DNA of 49,410 nt from an uncultured Ruminococcus sp. (lineage in GTDB: Bacteria > Bacillota > Clostridia > Oscillospirales > Acutalibacteraceae), in NCBI GenBank assembly GCA_905234015.1, contig CAJOFK010000004.1, positions 1 through 49,410 of the forward strand, written 5' to 3'. Shown here one piece after another: positions 31,839 to 39,836 of the stretch (the stretch's first letter is position 1; each line of letters starts with the position of its first letter). The position numbers were made by a program, and so were the translations under genes. The notes under the pieces are model-generated. The model was not told where the DNA came from and searched no databases. It worked only from the letters and a program-made list of their open reading frames with translations.

Positions 31839-32561
31839 GTGAAAAAACTATTATCAATCGTACTTTCATTAACAATTCTTTTCAGCATGGCTGCGGTTTT
31901 ATCCGCTCCTGCAACTGTTTCTGCGGCGTCAAAAACCGGCAAGAAATATGTAACCTATAAGAAAATTACTAAAAACATTAAAAAAGACGGTATCACTATT
32001 TTAAAGGGAACCGCAAAATATCCTAAGTTAACTGCAAAATCAAAGGCGGCTAAAAAGGTTAATTCCTACTTTAAAAAGACCGTTACAAAAATCGTTAAGA
32101 ATATCACTAAAGCAGCTAAGGATGACTACGCCGGCAACGGAAAAGAAAACTTTACCCGCTTTAATACCTGGTATTCGTTTGACGTAAATATTAAGCTTAC
32201 CTATAACGCTAAGGGTAAATACAGCTTTAAGATGGTTGATTATGAATACTGGATGGGCGCTCACGGCTATACCGCGATTACAGGCCACAATTTCAGCAAA
32301 TCTACCGGAAAAAGAGTATCAAACTCAAAGCTTACTCAGTACAGCGGCGCCGAGTTAAAGGAAAAGATTGTTTCCGCTCTTGAAAAAGAGATTAATAAGG
32401 AGCCGAAAAAGTATAACTCAAATGCGCTCGAAAGCGTTAAGCAGCTGTCGGTTAATAAGTTCAATATCTGGCTTAAGGGTCAGAAGATTCACGTTATGTT
32501 TAACCAGTATGATATCGCGAGCTACGCCGCAGGCCCGACAGAATTAACAATTAAGTTTTAA
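31839..32561 (+). CDS. Secreted DUF4163/DUF3298 (RsiV-like) domain protein
   Basis: 240 residues from the GTG at 31839, seven bases after AAAGGGGTG; an earlier in-frame GTG (31830) lies inside that ribosome site. Signal peptide ends near residue 31 (TVSAAS). The mature part matches the tandem DUF4163-DUF3298 fold: ILKGTAKYPKL early, then WMGAHGYTAITGHNFSKSTGK, and FNQYDIASYAAGP near the C-terminus. The same fold forms the extracellular lysozyme-binding domain of the anti-sigma factor RsiV. Here it is free and secreted, with no transmembrane or sigma-binding part. Role unknown; a lysozyme-binding decoy or sensor is only a guess. Confidence 0.8.
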   Translation: MKKLLSIVLSLTILFSMAAVLSAPATVSAASKTGKKYVTYKKITKNIKKDGITILKGTAKYPKLTAKSKAAKKVNSYFKKTVTKIVKNITKAAKDDYAGNGKENFTRFNTWYSFDVNIKLTYNAKGKYSFKMVDYEYWMGAHGYTAITGHNFSKSTGKRVSNSKLTQYSGAELKEKIVSALEKEINKEPKKYNSNALESVKQLSVNKFNIWLKGQKIHVMFNQYDIASYAAGPTELTIKF

Positions 32562-32567
32562 ACTCAG

Positions 32568-32598
32568 ATGCCGTCCGCGAAAACGGACGGCATTTTTC
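32568..32598 (+). terminator. Intrinsic terminator after the RsiV-like gene
   Basis: Perfect 10-bp stem ATGCCGTCCG / CGGACGGCAT with a 6-base loop and a T-run, seven bases after the stop codon. Confidence 0.93.
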
Positions 32599-32602
32599 TT
32601 TA

Positions 32603-32900
32603 CTTTATAGGGAACTGCACTAAAACATTAAATTACAACAAGCTTTTTGAGTGGTTATTGAAAATTCCTTTAACAGAAACTCCTATAAAGCAAAAAATGA
32701 TTTATATTGCCCGCTTAGTTGCGCCCTGCGTGCGCGTGCAGCGTTGCGACCGCCGCCTGTGGCGGATGAAGGGAGCAAAAGCGCTCGCCAAAATAAGGAG
32801 CATCGCGAGTCCGTTCTTAGGACGAGAGAGACGACTTTATTTTGACGTGAACCGGATGGCTGAAGAAAACGTACGCACCTTGGTGCGCAAGATTTCTTGT
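32603..32900. repeat. Structured intergenic repeat, copy C (with internal insertion)
   Basis: Begins with CTTTATAGG (32603-32611), whose inverted partner CCTATAAAG is at 32682-32690. The first-hairpin sequence TAGTTGCGCCCTGCGTGCGC follows and is nearly identical to copy A. Some 110 extra bases are inserted next. The last hairpin has GAAAAC (32865-32870) facing GATTTC (32891-32896), with GCACC/GGTGC inside. It fills most of the 452-base gap between the RsiV-like gene and the next membrane protein. A short open frame crossing it has no ribosome site and is not called. Confidence 0.75.
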
Positions 32901-32945
32901 AAGAAATAATATTTAAATTCTTACAGTATTTTAACTGTTTATATG

Positions 32946-32974
32946 ATGACATCCGGGATTTTATATGATACAAT
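32946..32974 (+). promoter_or_regulatory. Promoter of the membrane protein gene
   Basis: -35 box ATGACA (32946-32951), 17-bp spacer, -10 box TACAAT (32969-32974), about 40 bases before the start codon of the next gene. Confidence 0.65.
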
Positions 32975-33013
32975 AAATGCATAAGTAATTTTTTGATAAA
33001 GGAGAGGTGAATT

Positions 33014-33667
33014 ATGTTATATCAAAATGCTTACAGCGGTATAAAGAAAATATTCAGCGCTGAAGTAATTCAGCTTTTGGGTATTATTTTATTTTCCGTT
33101 GCTTCGGTTATGGCTGCCTTAATCACGCTTAATATGGGCGGCGGTAATGTTGAGGCTTCGGCAGGGCTGGCGCTTTTTATGCTTCTTTTTATGATAACAG
33201 CGGCAGTGCTCGTTATTATCGGAGCGATTCTTTCTATCGTCGGTCTTGTTAAGGCGGGGAATGATGAGCCTTGCTTTAAAACCGCTTTGATTTTCGTTAT
33301 TGTAAGCGCTGCCTTTTCCGCAGTCAGCGTATGCTTCAGCAACAACGGCAACGTGCACAGTATATGTGAAACCATATCGAAGATTTCTGACCTTCTGGTA
33401 ACATATTACGTTATTCAGGGTGTTATCAGCCTTGCGGATAAGCTCGGAGATAAAGCAGTATCTCAGAAAGGCTATACCCTTATTAAGGTAATCGTAGCTA
33501 TTTACGCGGTAGGTATTGCAACCCTGCTCTGCTACGGACTGATTCTCGCGAATACAACGTTTGTAGCGTTAAGCGCAGTGCTTCTTATCGTAAGTATCGT
33601 GCTTTCGGTTATTTCTTATATTCTTTATCTTTCTTTGCTTGCTAAGGCAAAGAAGATGCTCGCGTGA
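33014..33667 (+). CDS. Multipass membrane protein of unknown function (217 aa)
   Basis: Five to six hydrophobic helices (about 17-38, 52-77, 86-106, 120-138, 155-178, 184-208) joined by short loops; no known motif. There is no signal peptide other than the first helix. A GGAGAGGTG site precedes the ATG. It has its own promoter and is followed after 53 bases by the Ig-like/aminotransferase fusion gene with no terminator between, so the two may be cotranscribed and the membrane protein could assist that exported enzyme. Function not assigned. Confidence 0.7.
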   Translation: MLYQNAYSGIKKIFSAEVIQLLGIILFSVASVMAALITLNMGGGNVEASAGLALFMLLFMITAAVLVIIGAILSIVGLVKAGNDEPCFKTALIFVIVSAAFSAVSVCFSNNGNVHSICETISKISDLLVTYYVIQGVISLADKLGDKAVSQKGYTLIKVIVAIYAVGIATLLCYGLILANTTFVALSAVLLIVSIVLSVISYILYLSLLAKAKKMLA

Positions 33668-33720
33668 AAAAACGTTAAATAATCAGTTTAAGCTGATAAT
33701 ATAAAAACTCAGGAGAAAAA

Positions 33721-36081
33721 ATGAAAGGATTTAAAAGAGTAATAAGCATAATTCTTTGCGCTGTGCTCTGCTGCTCCGCTTTTGTAATGAGCGCTCAGGC
33801 TAAGAGTACGAAGAAATATGTAAAATCAATCAGTGTTAAAAAGAAGGCAACGGTTACAATCCCTGCCGATAAAAAAACCGCTTCAAAAACCTTTAAGGTA
33901 ACCGTTAAGGTTAACGCGAAGGCGTCGAAGGCTTTTACCGCTAAGTCAAGCAAGAGCTCGGTTGCCGCGGTTAAGGTTTCCGGAAGTAAAATCAAGGTTA
34001 CCGCTAAAAAAGCTGGTAAGGCTAAGATTACGGTAACAACAAAGGCTAAGAGTATAAAGGGAAAAAAGCTCAAGAGCATTCTCACTCTTACCGTTAAAAA
34101 GGCGGAGGAAGTTATCCCTGCGTATATCGACAGCGAAAGCTTAAACAAGCAGCTGAGATTCAACGAGAAGGTTGACGTTAAGTTATGCTCGATTTCTTAT
34201 GCAAACACCGACCATTTTATCAGTTATCCTGATGAAAACGCGACATATTACTTTAAGGTTGCCGATGAAAGCATAGTAGGCTTAGACAATAATAAAACTA
34301 TGATATACTGCAAAAAAGCAGGAAAGACCACAGTAGATATTATAGAGGAACTTAACGGAAAAACGAGAAACCTCGGAACCGTTAACTTAGAGGTAGTAAA
34401 GACCGATATGGCGGATGCTTTCGAGTGCTCTATGATGTTTTATACCGGTGACGAATTCGGCGATCAGATATTAAAAATGGATTTAGGAAAAACCGAATAT
34501 GATATGGGAACTCCGCTTAAATCACTTCTTATAGGAAACAGCGAGCTCGGTACTAAATTCACCGCCGAGGACTTCACTATTACATATAAGTCCGATAATG
34601 AGGATGTTGTTACAATCAGCGACAAGGGCGTTGTTAAGGGCGGTAAAAACGGTCACACCTACGCTAACTACTATATAAAGTTTTCCGATAACTCCGTTTA
34701 CGACAGTTACCTTGAAATGCAGGTTACCGGTAACGCTATTGAAAAGGTTGACGGCTATACAATCGATACGGTAAGAAAATATATAGTCGGAGTTGATACT
34801 CCTGTTGAGCTTGCCGACGGCACAAAAACTCCGCTTATCAACTTTGATAACGCCGCTACAACTCCCGCGTTTAAGGCGGTTCAGGACGCTATCGACCAGG
34901 AACTCGAGATGTACGGCTCAATCGGCCGAGGCTATTCTCAGAAATCCAACCATTCAACAGACGTATATAATAAAGTAAGAGATAAGGTTCTTCAGTTCTT
35001 TACCGCCGATCCCGAGCTTTACACCTGCTTCTATGTAAACTCAACAACCGACGGTCTTAACAAGCTCGCTTCCGCACTTATTGAAAGCAAGGACGACGTT
35101 GTTCTTACAACCCGTATTGAGCATCACGCAAACGATTTAAGCTGGCGTGAGCGCTGCAAGGTTATTTACGCCGAGGTTGACGAAAAGGGAAGAGTTATTT
35201 ACGACGATATCGAAAGGCTCTTAAAAACAAACAAGGTTAAGATAGTTTCAATCTCAGCCGCTTCTAACGTAACCGGTTACGTTAACGACGTTCACCGTGT
35301 TGCTAAGATGGCTCATAAGTACGGAGCTAAAATCGTAGTTGACGGAGCTCAGATAGTCGCTCACAGAAAGTTTGATATGATGGGCAACCTCGACGACCAG
35401 AACGACGATATCGACTTTATCGCTTTCTCAGCTCATAAGATGTATTCTCCCTACGGCGGCGGAGCTGTTGTAGGTCTTACGGAGGAGCTCAATCAGCATA
35501 TGCCCGAGTTCTACGGCGGCGGTACAATTACCGTTGTAGGCGATTACTGGCAGTATTACAAGTCCGCTCCCGCGGCTTATGAGGCAGGCTCTCCGAACTA
35601 TCCCGGAGTTGTAGGCTTAGGTAAAGCTATCGACGTGCTTTCAACAATCGGTATGGATAAGATTCAGGCTCACGAAAAGGTTCTTAACCGTAAGCTTATC
35701 GACGGTCTTAAGAAGCTTCCTAACGTTATCCTCTACGGCGACTGCGAGAATATCGACGACAGGGTAGGCGTTATAACCTTCAATTTCAGCGATATAAATA
35801 CTATGCTTCTTGCTCAGCAGCTTTCTCAGCTCGGCGGCGTAGCTACAAGACGCGGAGCCTTCTGCGCTCATCCGTATGTATGGCGTCTTATGGGTATTTC
35901 CGACGAAAAGGCTAAGAGCTTTGCTAACTGCACCGACGCTAATACAGCCGGTATGGTAAGAGTAAGCTTCGGTATTTATAACACCGAGGAAGAAATTGAT
36001 AAAATGCTGGATATTATGCCCGCGGCAATGCAGGCTGCAAAGGACGCAAATACGGCAGGGCTTATTGAACCCGCTTATTAA
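33721..36081 (+). CDS. Exported fusion: Ig-like domains + class V aminotransferase (cysteine desulfurase-like)
   Basis: 786 residues in one uninterrupted frame. A clear signal peptide (1-27, ending SAQA) is followed by a Lys-rich BIG2-like domain (about 30-125). Two further beta domains follow (about 130-365). The rest (about 370-770) is a complete fold type I, class V aminotransferase close to SufS/CsdA cysteine desulfurases: FDNAATTP, E467-H468-H469, D541-GAQ544, PLP lysine K573 in SAHKMYSPYGGG, and C715 in GAFCAHPY, at the position of the catalytic cysteine loop. All key PLP residues are kept, so the enzyme should be active if cofactor is present. Class V enzymes are normally cytoplasmic. 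CAGGAG precedes the ATG. Substrate and site of PLP loading are unknown. Confidence 0.87.
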   Translation: MKGFKRVISIILCAVLCCSAFVMSAQAKSTKKYVKSISVKKKATVTIPADKKTASKTFKVTVKVNAKASKAFTAKSSKSSVAAVKVSGSKIKVTAKKAGKAKITVTTKAKSIKGKKLKSILTLTVKKAEEVIPAYIDSESLNKQLRFNEKVDVKLCSISYANTDHFISYPDENATYYFKVADESIVGLDNNKTMIYCKKAGKTTVDIIEELNGKTRNLGTVNLEVVKTDMADAFECSMMFYTGDEFGDQILKMDLGKTEYDMGTPLKSLLIGNSELGTKFTAEDFTITYKSDNEDVVTISDKGVVKGGKNGHTYANYYIKFSDNSVYDSYLEMQVTGNAIEKVDGYTIDTVRKYIVGVDTPVELADGTKTPLINFDNAATTPAFKAVQDAIDQELEMYGSIGRGYSQKSNHSTDVYNKVRDKVLQFFTADPELYTCFYVNSTTDGLNKLASALIESKDDVVLTTRIEHHANDLSWRERCKVIYAEVDEKGRVIYDDIERLLKTNKVKIVSISAASNVTGYVNDVHRVAKMAHKYGAKIVVDGAQIVAHRKFDMMGNLDDQNDDIDFIAFSAHKMYSPYGGGAVVGLTEELNQHMPEFYGGGTITVVGDYWQYYKSAPAAYEAGSPNYPGVVGLGKAIDVLSTIGMDKIQAHEKVLNRKLIDGLKKLPNVILYGDCENIDDRVGVITFNFSDINTMLLAQQLSQLGGVATRRGAFCAHPYVWRLMGISDEKAKSFANCTDANTAGMVRVSFGIYNTEEEIDKMLDIMPAAMQAAKDANTAGLIEPAY

Positions 36082-36113
36082 GTCATAAAGAATAGGTATA
36101 AAATTTAATTATA

Positions 36114-36151
36114 ACCGCCTTTTCCGGATTATTCCCGGGGAAGGCGGTAAT
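36114..36151 (+). terminator. Probable terminator after the fusion gene
   Basis: Stem ACCGCCTTTTCC / GGGGAAGGCGGT, loop about 10 bases, followed by AATTTCTTT. The arms are strong but the T-run is interrupted. Confidence 0.7.
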
Positions 36152-36207
36152 TTCTTTATCGGAATTAAAAGCACTGTTTATAACGTTTGAAAATATTCAC
36201 ATATCGG

Positions 36208-36236
36208 TTGACATCCTTACTGATTTTTTATAAAAT
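36208..36236 (+). promoter_or_regulatory. Promoter of the MATE gene
   Basis: Perfect -35 box TTGACA (36208-36213), 17-bp spacer, -10 box TAAAAT (36231-36236), about 45 bases before the start codon. Confidence 0.8.
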
Positions 36237-36283
36237 AAATATCAGAATTTAATGTGCTGAATTATTAAACTAAGGTGATAAAT

Positions 36284-37636
36284 TTGGGTAAAGAAAAGCT
36301 TTTTGAATCAATGAAACCGGGTAAGGCGCTTGCGATTATGGCGCTGCCGACTATAGCAAGCCAGCTTATTATTTTAGCTTATAATCTTGCGGATACCTGG
36401 TTTATCGGTAGGACGAATAATCCGTATATGGTCGGAGCGTCCTCGCTTGCGCTTACCGTTTATCTTGCCGCGGCGGCTCTTTCGAATGTTTTCGGAGTCG
36501 GCGGCGGAACGCTGATGGTTCGGCTTATCGGGGAGAAAAAGGAAAACGACGCCCGAAAGGTCGCTTCATATACCGCAGCGGCTTCGGCTATAGCGGCGGC
36601 TGTGTTTTCCGTTTTGGTATTTATTTTTATGACTCCGCTGCTTTATATGCTCGGAGCAGGGGAGAATACGCTTGAATACGGAAGGCAGTATCTTCTCACT
36701 ACCTCGGTAATCGGCGGAATCCCGACGGTTCTTTCTATGAGTATGCCTCAGCTGCTCCGCAACGCAGGCTATTCAAAGGAAGCCGGAATCGGCGTGGCTC
36801 TCGGAAGCGTAGCGAATATTTTACTTGACCCGCTGTTTATGTTTGTTATTCTGCCTGAGGGTAATGAGGTTCTCGGCGCGGGAATAGCGACGGCTGTCTC
36901 TAATTTTCTTTCTCTTGTTTATTTTGTTATAATGTTCCGCCTTCTCAGGAATAAAACCGTGCTTCAGCTTCCGCGCAGGATTGAGAAAATCGGTAAGGAA
37001 AATAAAAAATCCTTCTATTCGGTGGGAATCCCTGCGGCGTTCGCGATTTTCCTTTTTGACCTCGTAACGATTGTTATAAACCGCCTTACCGTAGCTTACG
37101 GCGATATTCCGCTTGCTTCGATGGGAATAGTTCTTAAGCTTGAGAGGCTGCCTATTCAGATAGGTCTCGGAATATGTCTCGGAATGGTACCGCTCGTGGG
37201 CTATAACTTCGGCGCGGGGAATTTTAAGCGTATGAATAAATTTGTATCTCTTTCTCGTATCGCGATACTCGCGTTTTCCGTATTGTGCTCGCTGTTATTC
37301 TTTTTCTTTGCTGACGGTATAGTCGGATTGTTTATCGACGATAAAGCGACTGTCGCTCAGGGCGCGGAGTTTTTAAGGGGAAGATGCTTTTCGCTTCCGT
37401 TTATGATGATAGGCTATCACGTCGTAAATTATATGAACGCGGTAAATAAGGGTAAAATCAGTTTTCTTCTCGCAATAATCCGCCATATTATACTCATTAT
37501 TCCGATTATGCTGATTATGAATTTTATATGGGGACTTACCGGACTTATATGGTCTCAGCTGACGGCTGACGCCTTAAACGCGCTTGTGGCTGTATTAATC
37601 TTTTATAAGGTTAACTCGGGTTTAAAATCCGGTTAA
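36284..37636 (+). CDS. MATE family efflux transporter
   Basis: About 450 residues with 12 predicted transmembrane helices and the two-lobed repeat of MATE exporters; early IMALPTIASQLI and YNLADTWFIGR segments are typical. These cation-coupled pumps export drugs or metabolites. The start is set at TTG 36284, six bases after AAGGTG; an in-frame GTG at 36275 lies inside that site. It has its own strong promoter. A second, larger MATE protein follows after about 85 bases under a separate promoter. The substrate is unknown. Confidence 0.92.
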   Translation: MGKEKLFESMKPGKALAIMALPTIASQLIILAYNLADTWFIGRTNNPYMVGASSLALTVYLAAAALSNVFGVGGGTLMVRLIGEKKENDARKVASYTAAASAIAAAVFSVLVFIFMTPLLYMLGAGENTLEYGRQYLLTTSVIGGIPTVLSMSMPQLLRNAGYSKEAGIGVALGSVANILLDPLFMFVILPEGNEVLGAGIATAVSNFLSLVYFVIMFRLLRNKTVLQLPRRIEKIGKENKKSFYSVGIPAAFAIFLFDLVTIVINRLTVAYGDIPLASMGIVLKLERLPIQIGLGICLGMVPLVGYNFGAGNFKRMNKFVSLSRIAILAFSVLCSLLFFFFADGIVGLFIDDKATVAQGAEFLRGRCFSLPFMMIGYHVVNYMNAVNKGKISFLLAIIRHIILIIPIMLIMNFIWGLTGLIWSQLTADALNALVAVLIFYKVNSGLKSG

Positions 37637-37654
37637 AATATTTTTCGTAAATTA

Positions 37655-37683
37655 TTGCGTTTTAACGCTTAAAATGGTATATT
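37655..37683 (+). promoter_or_regulatory. Promoter and palindrome at the head of the NRPS/partner-switch operon
   Basis: -35 box TTGCGT (37655-37660), 17-bp spacer, -10 box TATATT (37678-37683). The interrupted palindrome GCGTT-TT-AACGC (37657-37668) covers the -35 box and could be an operator. About 40 bases separate the -10 from the first gene. Confidence 0.6.
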
Positions 37684-37723
37684 TATATAGTGTAGTTTTA
37701 TTTGGCGTGAAAGTTGTGTGTGT

Positions 37724-39493
37724 ATGAAAAACAACGGTAAAATTATCAGTAAACTTTTCAAAAAATCTGTAATCAGTATTATCGCCGCGGCAATCGCGAC
37801 AATGGTCGGAGTTGTGATCGACGGAATAATAATCGGACGATTTTTAGGCCCCGACAGTATGGCGGCTTACGGACTTGTTACCCCGATAATCAACCTCGCG
37901 ACCGCGTTCAGCGGAATACTTGCGACAGGCGCTCAGGTCGTATGCGCTCAGTACCTTGGCGCAGGAAAGGCGGATAAGGCGAGGCGTGTGTTCTCGATGT
38001 GTATGCTTGTAACGGCTATAGTCGCCGCGGTTATGATGATTGTTATTCTGCTTTTCAGGGGCGGAATCAGCGGCATTTTAGGCGCGAGAGGTAATTCGGC
38101 GCATCTGCTTCCTCTTGTATCCGATTATCTTCTCGGAATGGTTTTCGCGTTTCCGTCAGTGCTTCTGCTTTTTGAGTTTAACTCACTTATGAGGCTTGAC
38201 GGCGACCCGAACAGGGTTATAGTCGCCGTAGTTGTTATGACGCTGCTTGACGTAGCGGGCGACCTTTTAAACGCGCTCGTAATCCACGGCGGTATGCTCG
38301 GAATGGGACTTGCGACCTCGATAAGCTATTTTGCGGCGCTCGTTATTATGCTGCTGCATTTTACTAAGAAAGATATTATCTTTAAATTTTCGGCTAAAAA
38401 CCTGAAATTTAAGGATTTAAAGGATATTCTGACGACCGGCTCCTCGTCGGCTATGGGCTCGGTTTCGGCTATGCTGAAAAACGGAGTTTTAAACGGAGTT
38501 ATGGTTGCGACGGCGCTTTCGAGTACGGCGGTTGCGGCTTTCGGTGTAGTTACTACGGTGTTCAACTTCACCTCGTCTATAATGATAGGCGTAGGACTTA
38601 CTACGGCTATGATTGCCGGTATGATACTGGGAGAGCAGGACAGAAGCGGCGCCGAGGCGCTCGTTAAGGTTTCCGTAAGAACCGCGCTTGTTATAGGCTT
38701 GCTGCTCGGCGTTATTGTGTTTGTGTTTTCCGATTGGATAGCCGGTGTGTTCGGCTCAATCGACGGCGCCGGTATGGTAGAGCTTGCAGCGAGAGGTCTT
38801 AAATTCTACGCCGTCAGCATTGTACTCTACGGAGTTAATATTGTATTCGTAAACTATACTCAGGGTATGCGCAGGATGGCTATAACTAACATTTTCTGTT
38901 TTTTGCAGGGCTTTGTGTTTATGGTTGTGCCCGCTCTGATTTTAGCCGGAAATATGCAGACCGACGCTGTGTGGGTTTCATATATCATCGCTGAGTCCGT
39001 TACGCTTTTAAGTATCTGGATTTTTGCCGCCGTAAGAAAACGCGGTATTCCGTTTAAGTTTTCGGACTTCCTTTTCTTAAAGGAACCGTTCGGCGTTGAT
39101 AAAAAGAACCGGTTTGAGGTCAGTATCACCGAGGGCGGCGAGGTTATTCCCGCGTCAATTGCCGTCGGTGAGTTCTGCTCAAATCATAACGCGACCGAAA
39201 AGGCTAAAACTCTTATTCCGCTGTTTGTTGAGGAGCTCGGAAATAATATCGTTAAGTACGGCTTTAAAGACGGAAAAGGCCACAGCATTGATATAAGAGT
39301 TATCCGTGCGGATGACGGATGGATAATGCGCTTCAGGGATAACTGCAGGCAGTTTGACCCGACCGCGTGGATTAAGCTCCACGAAAATAAAGACCCCTCG
39401 TCAAATATCGGTATCAGGATGGTATGCGGTATGGCGAAAAAGGTCGATTATTTAAGCACAATGGAATTAAATAACCTTACAATAAAATTATAA
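37724..39493 (+). CDS. MATE transporter fused to a C-terminal HATPase (RsbW-like) domain
   Basis: 589 residues. Residues 1 to about 440 form a 12-helix MATE transporter (VGVVIDGIIIGRFLG, typical early segment). After a linker, residues about 460-589 are a GHKL ATPase domain of the anti-sigma/serine-kinase type: N-box VEELGNNIVKYG (N507/N508), G1 box RDNCRQFDP (cysteine where glycine is usual), and a G2-like NIGIRMVCGM. So an exporter carries a cytoplasmic RsbW-like kinase. ATG at 37724 is preferred; an in-frame GTG is six bases upstream, and no good ribosome site is visible. It is the first gene of a closely packed operon; the STAS protein, the usual RsbW substrate, follows after 18 bases. 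Confidence 0.87.
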   Translation: MKNNGKIISKLFKKSVISIIAAAIATMVGVVIDGIIIGRFLGPDSMAAYGLVTPIINLATAFSGILATGAQVVCAQYLGAGKADKARRVFSMCMLVTAIVAAVMMIVILLFRGGISGILGARGNSAHLLPLVSDYLLGMVFAFPSVLLLFEFNSLMRLDGDPNRVIVAVVVMTLLDVAGDLLNALVIHGGMLGMGLATSISYFAALVIMLLHFTKKDIIFKFSAKNLKFKDLKDILTTGSSSAMGSVSAMLKNGVLNGVMVATALSSTAVAAFGVVTTVFNFTSSIMIGVGLTTAMIAGMILGEQDRSGAEALVKVSVRTALVIGLLLGVIVFVFSDWIAGVFGSIDGAGMVELAARGLKFYAVSIVLYGVNIVFVNYTQGMRRMAITNIFCFLQGFVFMVVPALILAGNMQTDAVWVSYIIAESVTLLSIWIFAAVRKRGIPFKFSDFLFLKEPFGVDKKNRFEVSITEGGEVIPASIAVGEFCSNHNATEKAKTLIPLFVEELGNNIVKYGFKDGKGHSIDIRVIRADDGWIMRFRDNCRQFDPTAWIKLHENKDPSSNIGIRMVCGMAKKVDYLSTMELNNLTIKL

Positions 39494-39511
39494 ATTAAGG
39501 AGATAATTACT

Positions 39512-39808
39512 ATGACTATCAAAAAAGAAAAAAACGGAAGTAAACTTACTATCGCAGTTGAGGGCAGAGTTGACTCAGTCACCTCTAAGGAATTTGAGAG
39601 CGAGGCTAAAGCTGATATTGAGTCGGTGACTGAGCTTGTTCTTGATTTTTCACAGCTGAATTATATTTCTTCCGCAGGACTTCGTGTTCTTTTATCACTT
39701 CATAAGATTATGAGCGGTAAGGGTTCAATGAAGGTTATTAACGTTAACGATACCGTAAACGATATCTTTGAGGTAACAGGTTTTTCCGAAGTTCTTAACA
39801 TAGAATAA
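39512..39808 (+). CDS. STAS-domain anti-sigma factor antagonist
   Basis: 98-residue single STAS domain. The phosphorylation loop reads YISSAGLRVLL; aligned to SpoIIAA, S54 takes the place of the phosphorylated serine. RsbW-type kinases phosphorylate such proteins and SpoIIE-type PP2C phosphatases restore them. Both partners are in this operon: the kinase domain on the preceding MATE protein, a free kinase at 44488 and a phosphatase at 44902. An AAGGAG site precedes the ATG. No sigma factor is encoded nearby, so the output may be an enzyme or transporter, not a sigma factor. Confidence 0.92.
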   Translation: MTIKKEKNGSKLTIAVEGRVDSVTSKEFESEAKADIESVTELVLDFSQLNYISSAGLRVLLSLHKIMSGKGSMKVINVNDTVNDIFEVTGFSEVLNIE

Positions 39809-39836
39809 CAGGAAAATTCCTTAAGTGAGGTGCGAT

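Noticed and set aside
32568..32909. A 113-codon open frame across the gap after the RsiV-like gene
   Set aside because: It starts in the terminator, runs through repeat copy C, has no ribosome site, and its product is basic and low-quality, as expected of repeat DNA.
34780..34850. Frameshift or artificial joining between the Ig-like and aminotransferase parts
   Set aside because: The frame is continuous with normal codon use through the junction, and no second start with a ribosome site is seen there; resequencing would still be worthwhile.
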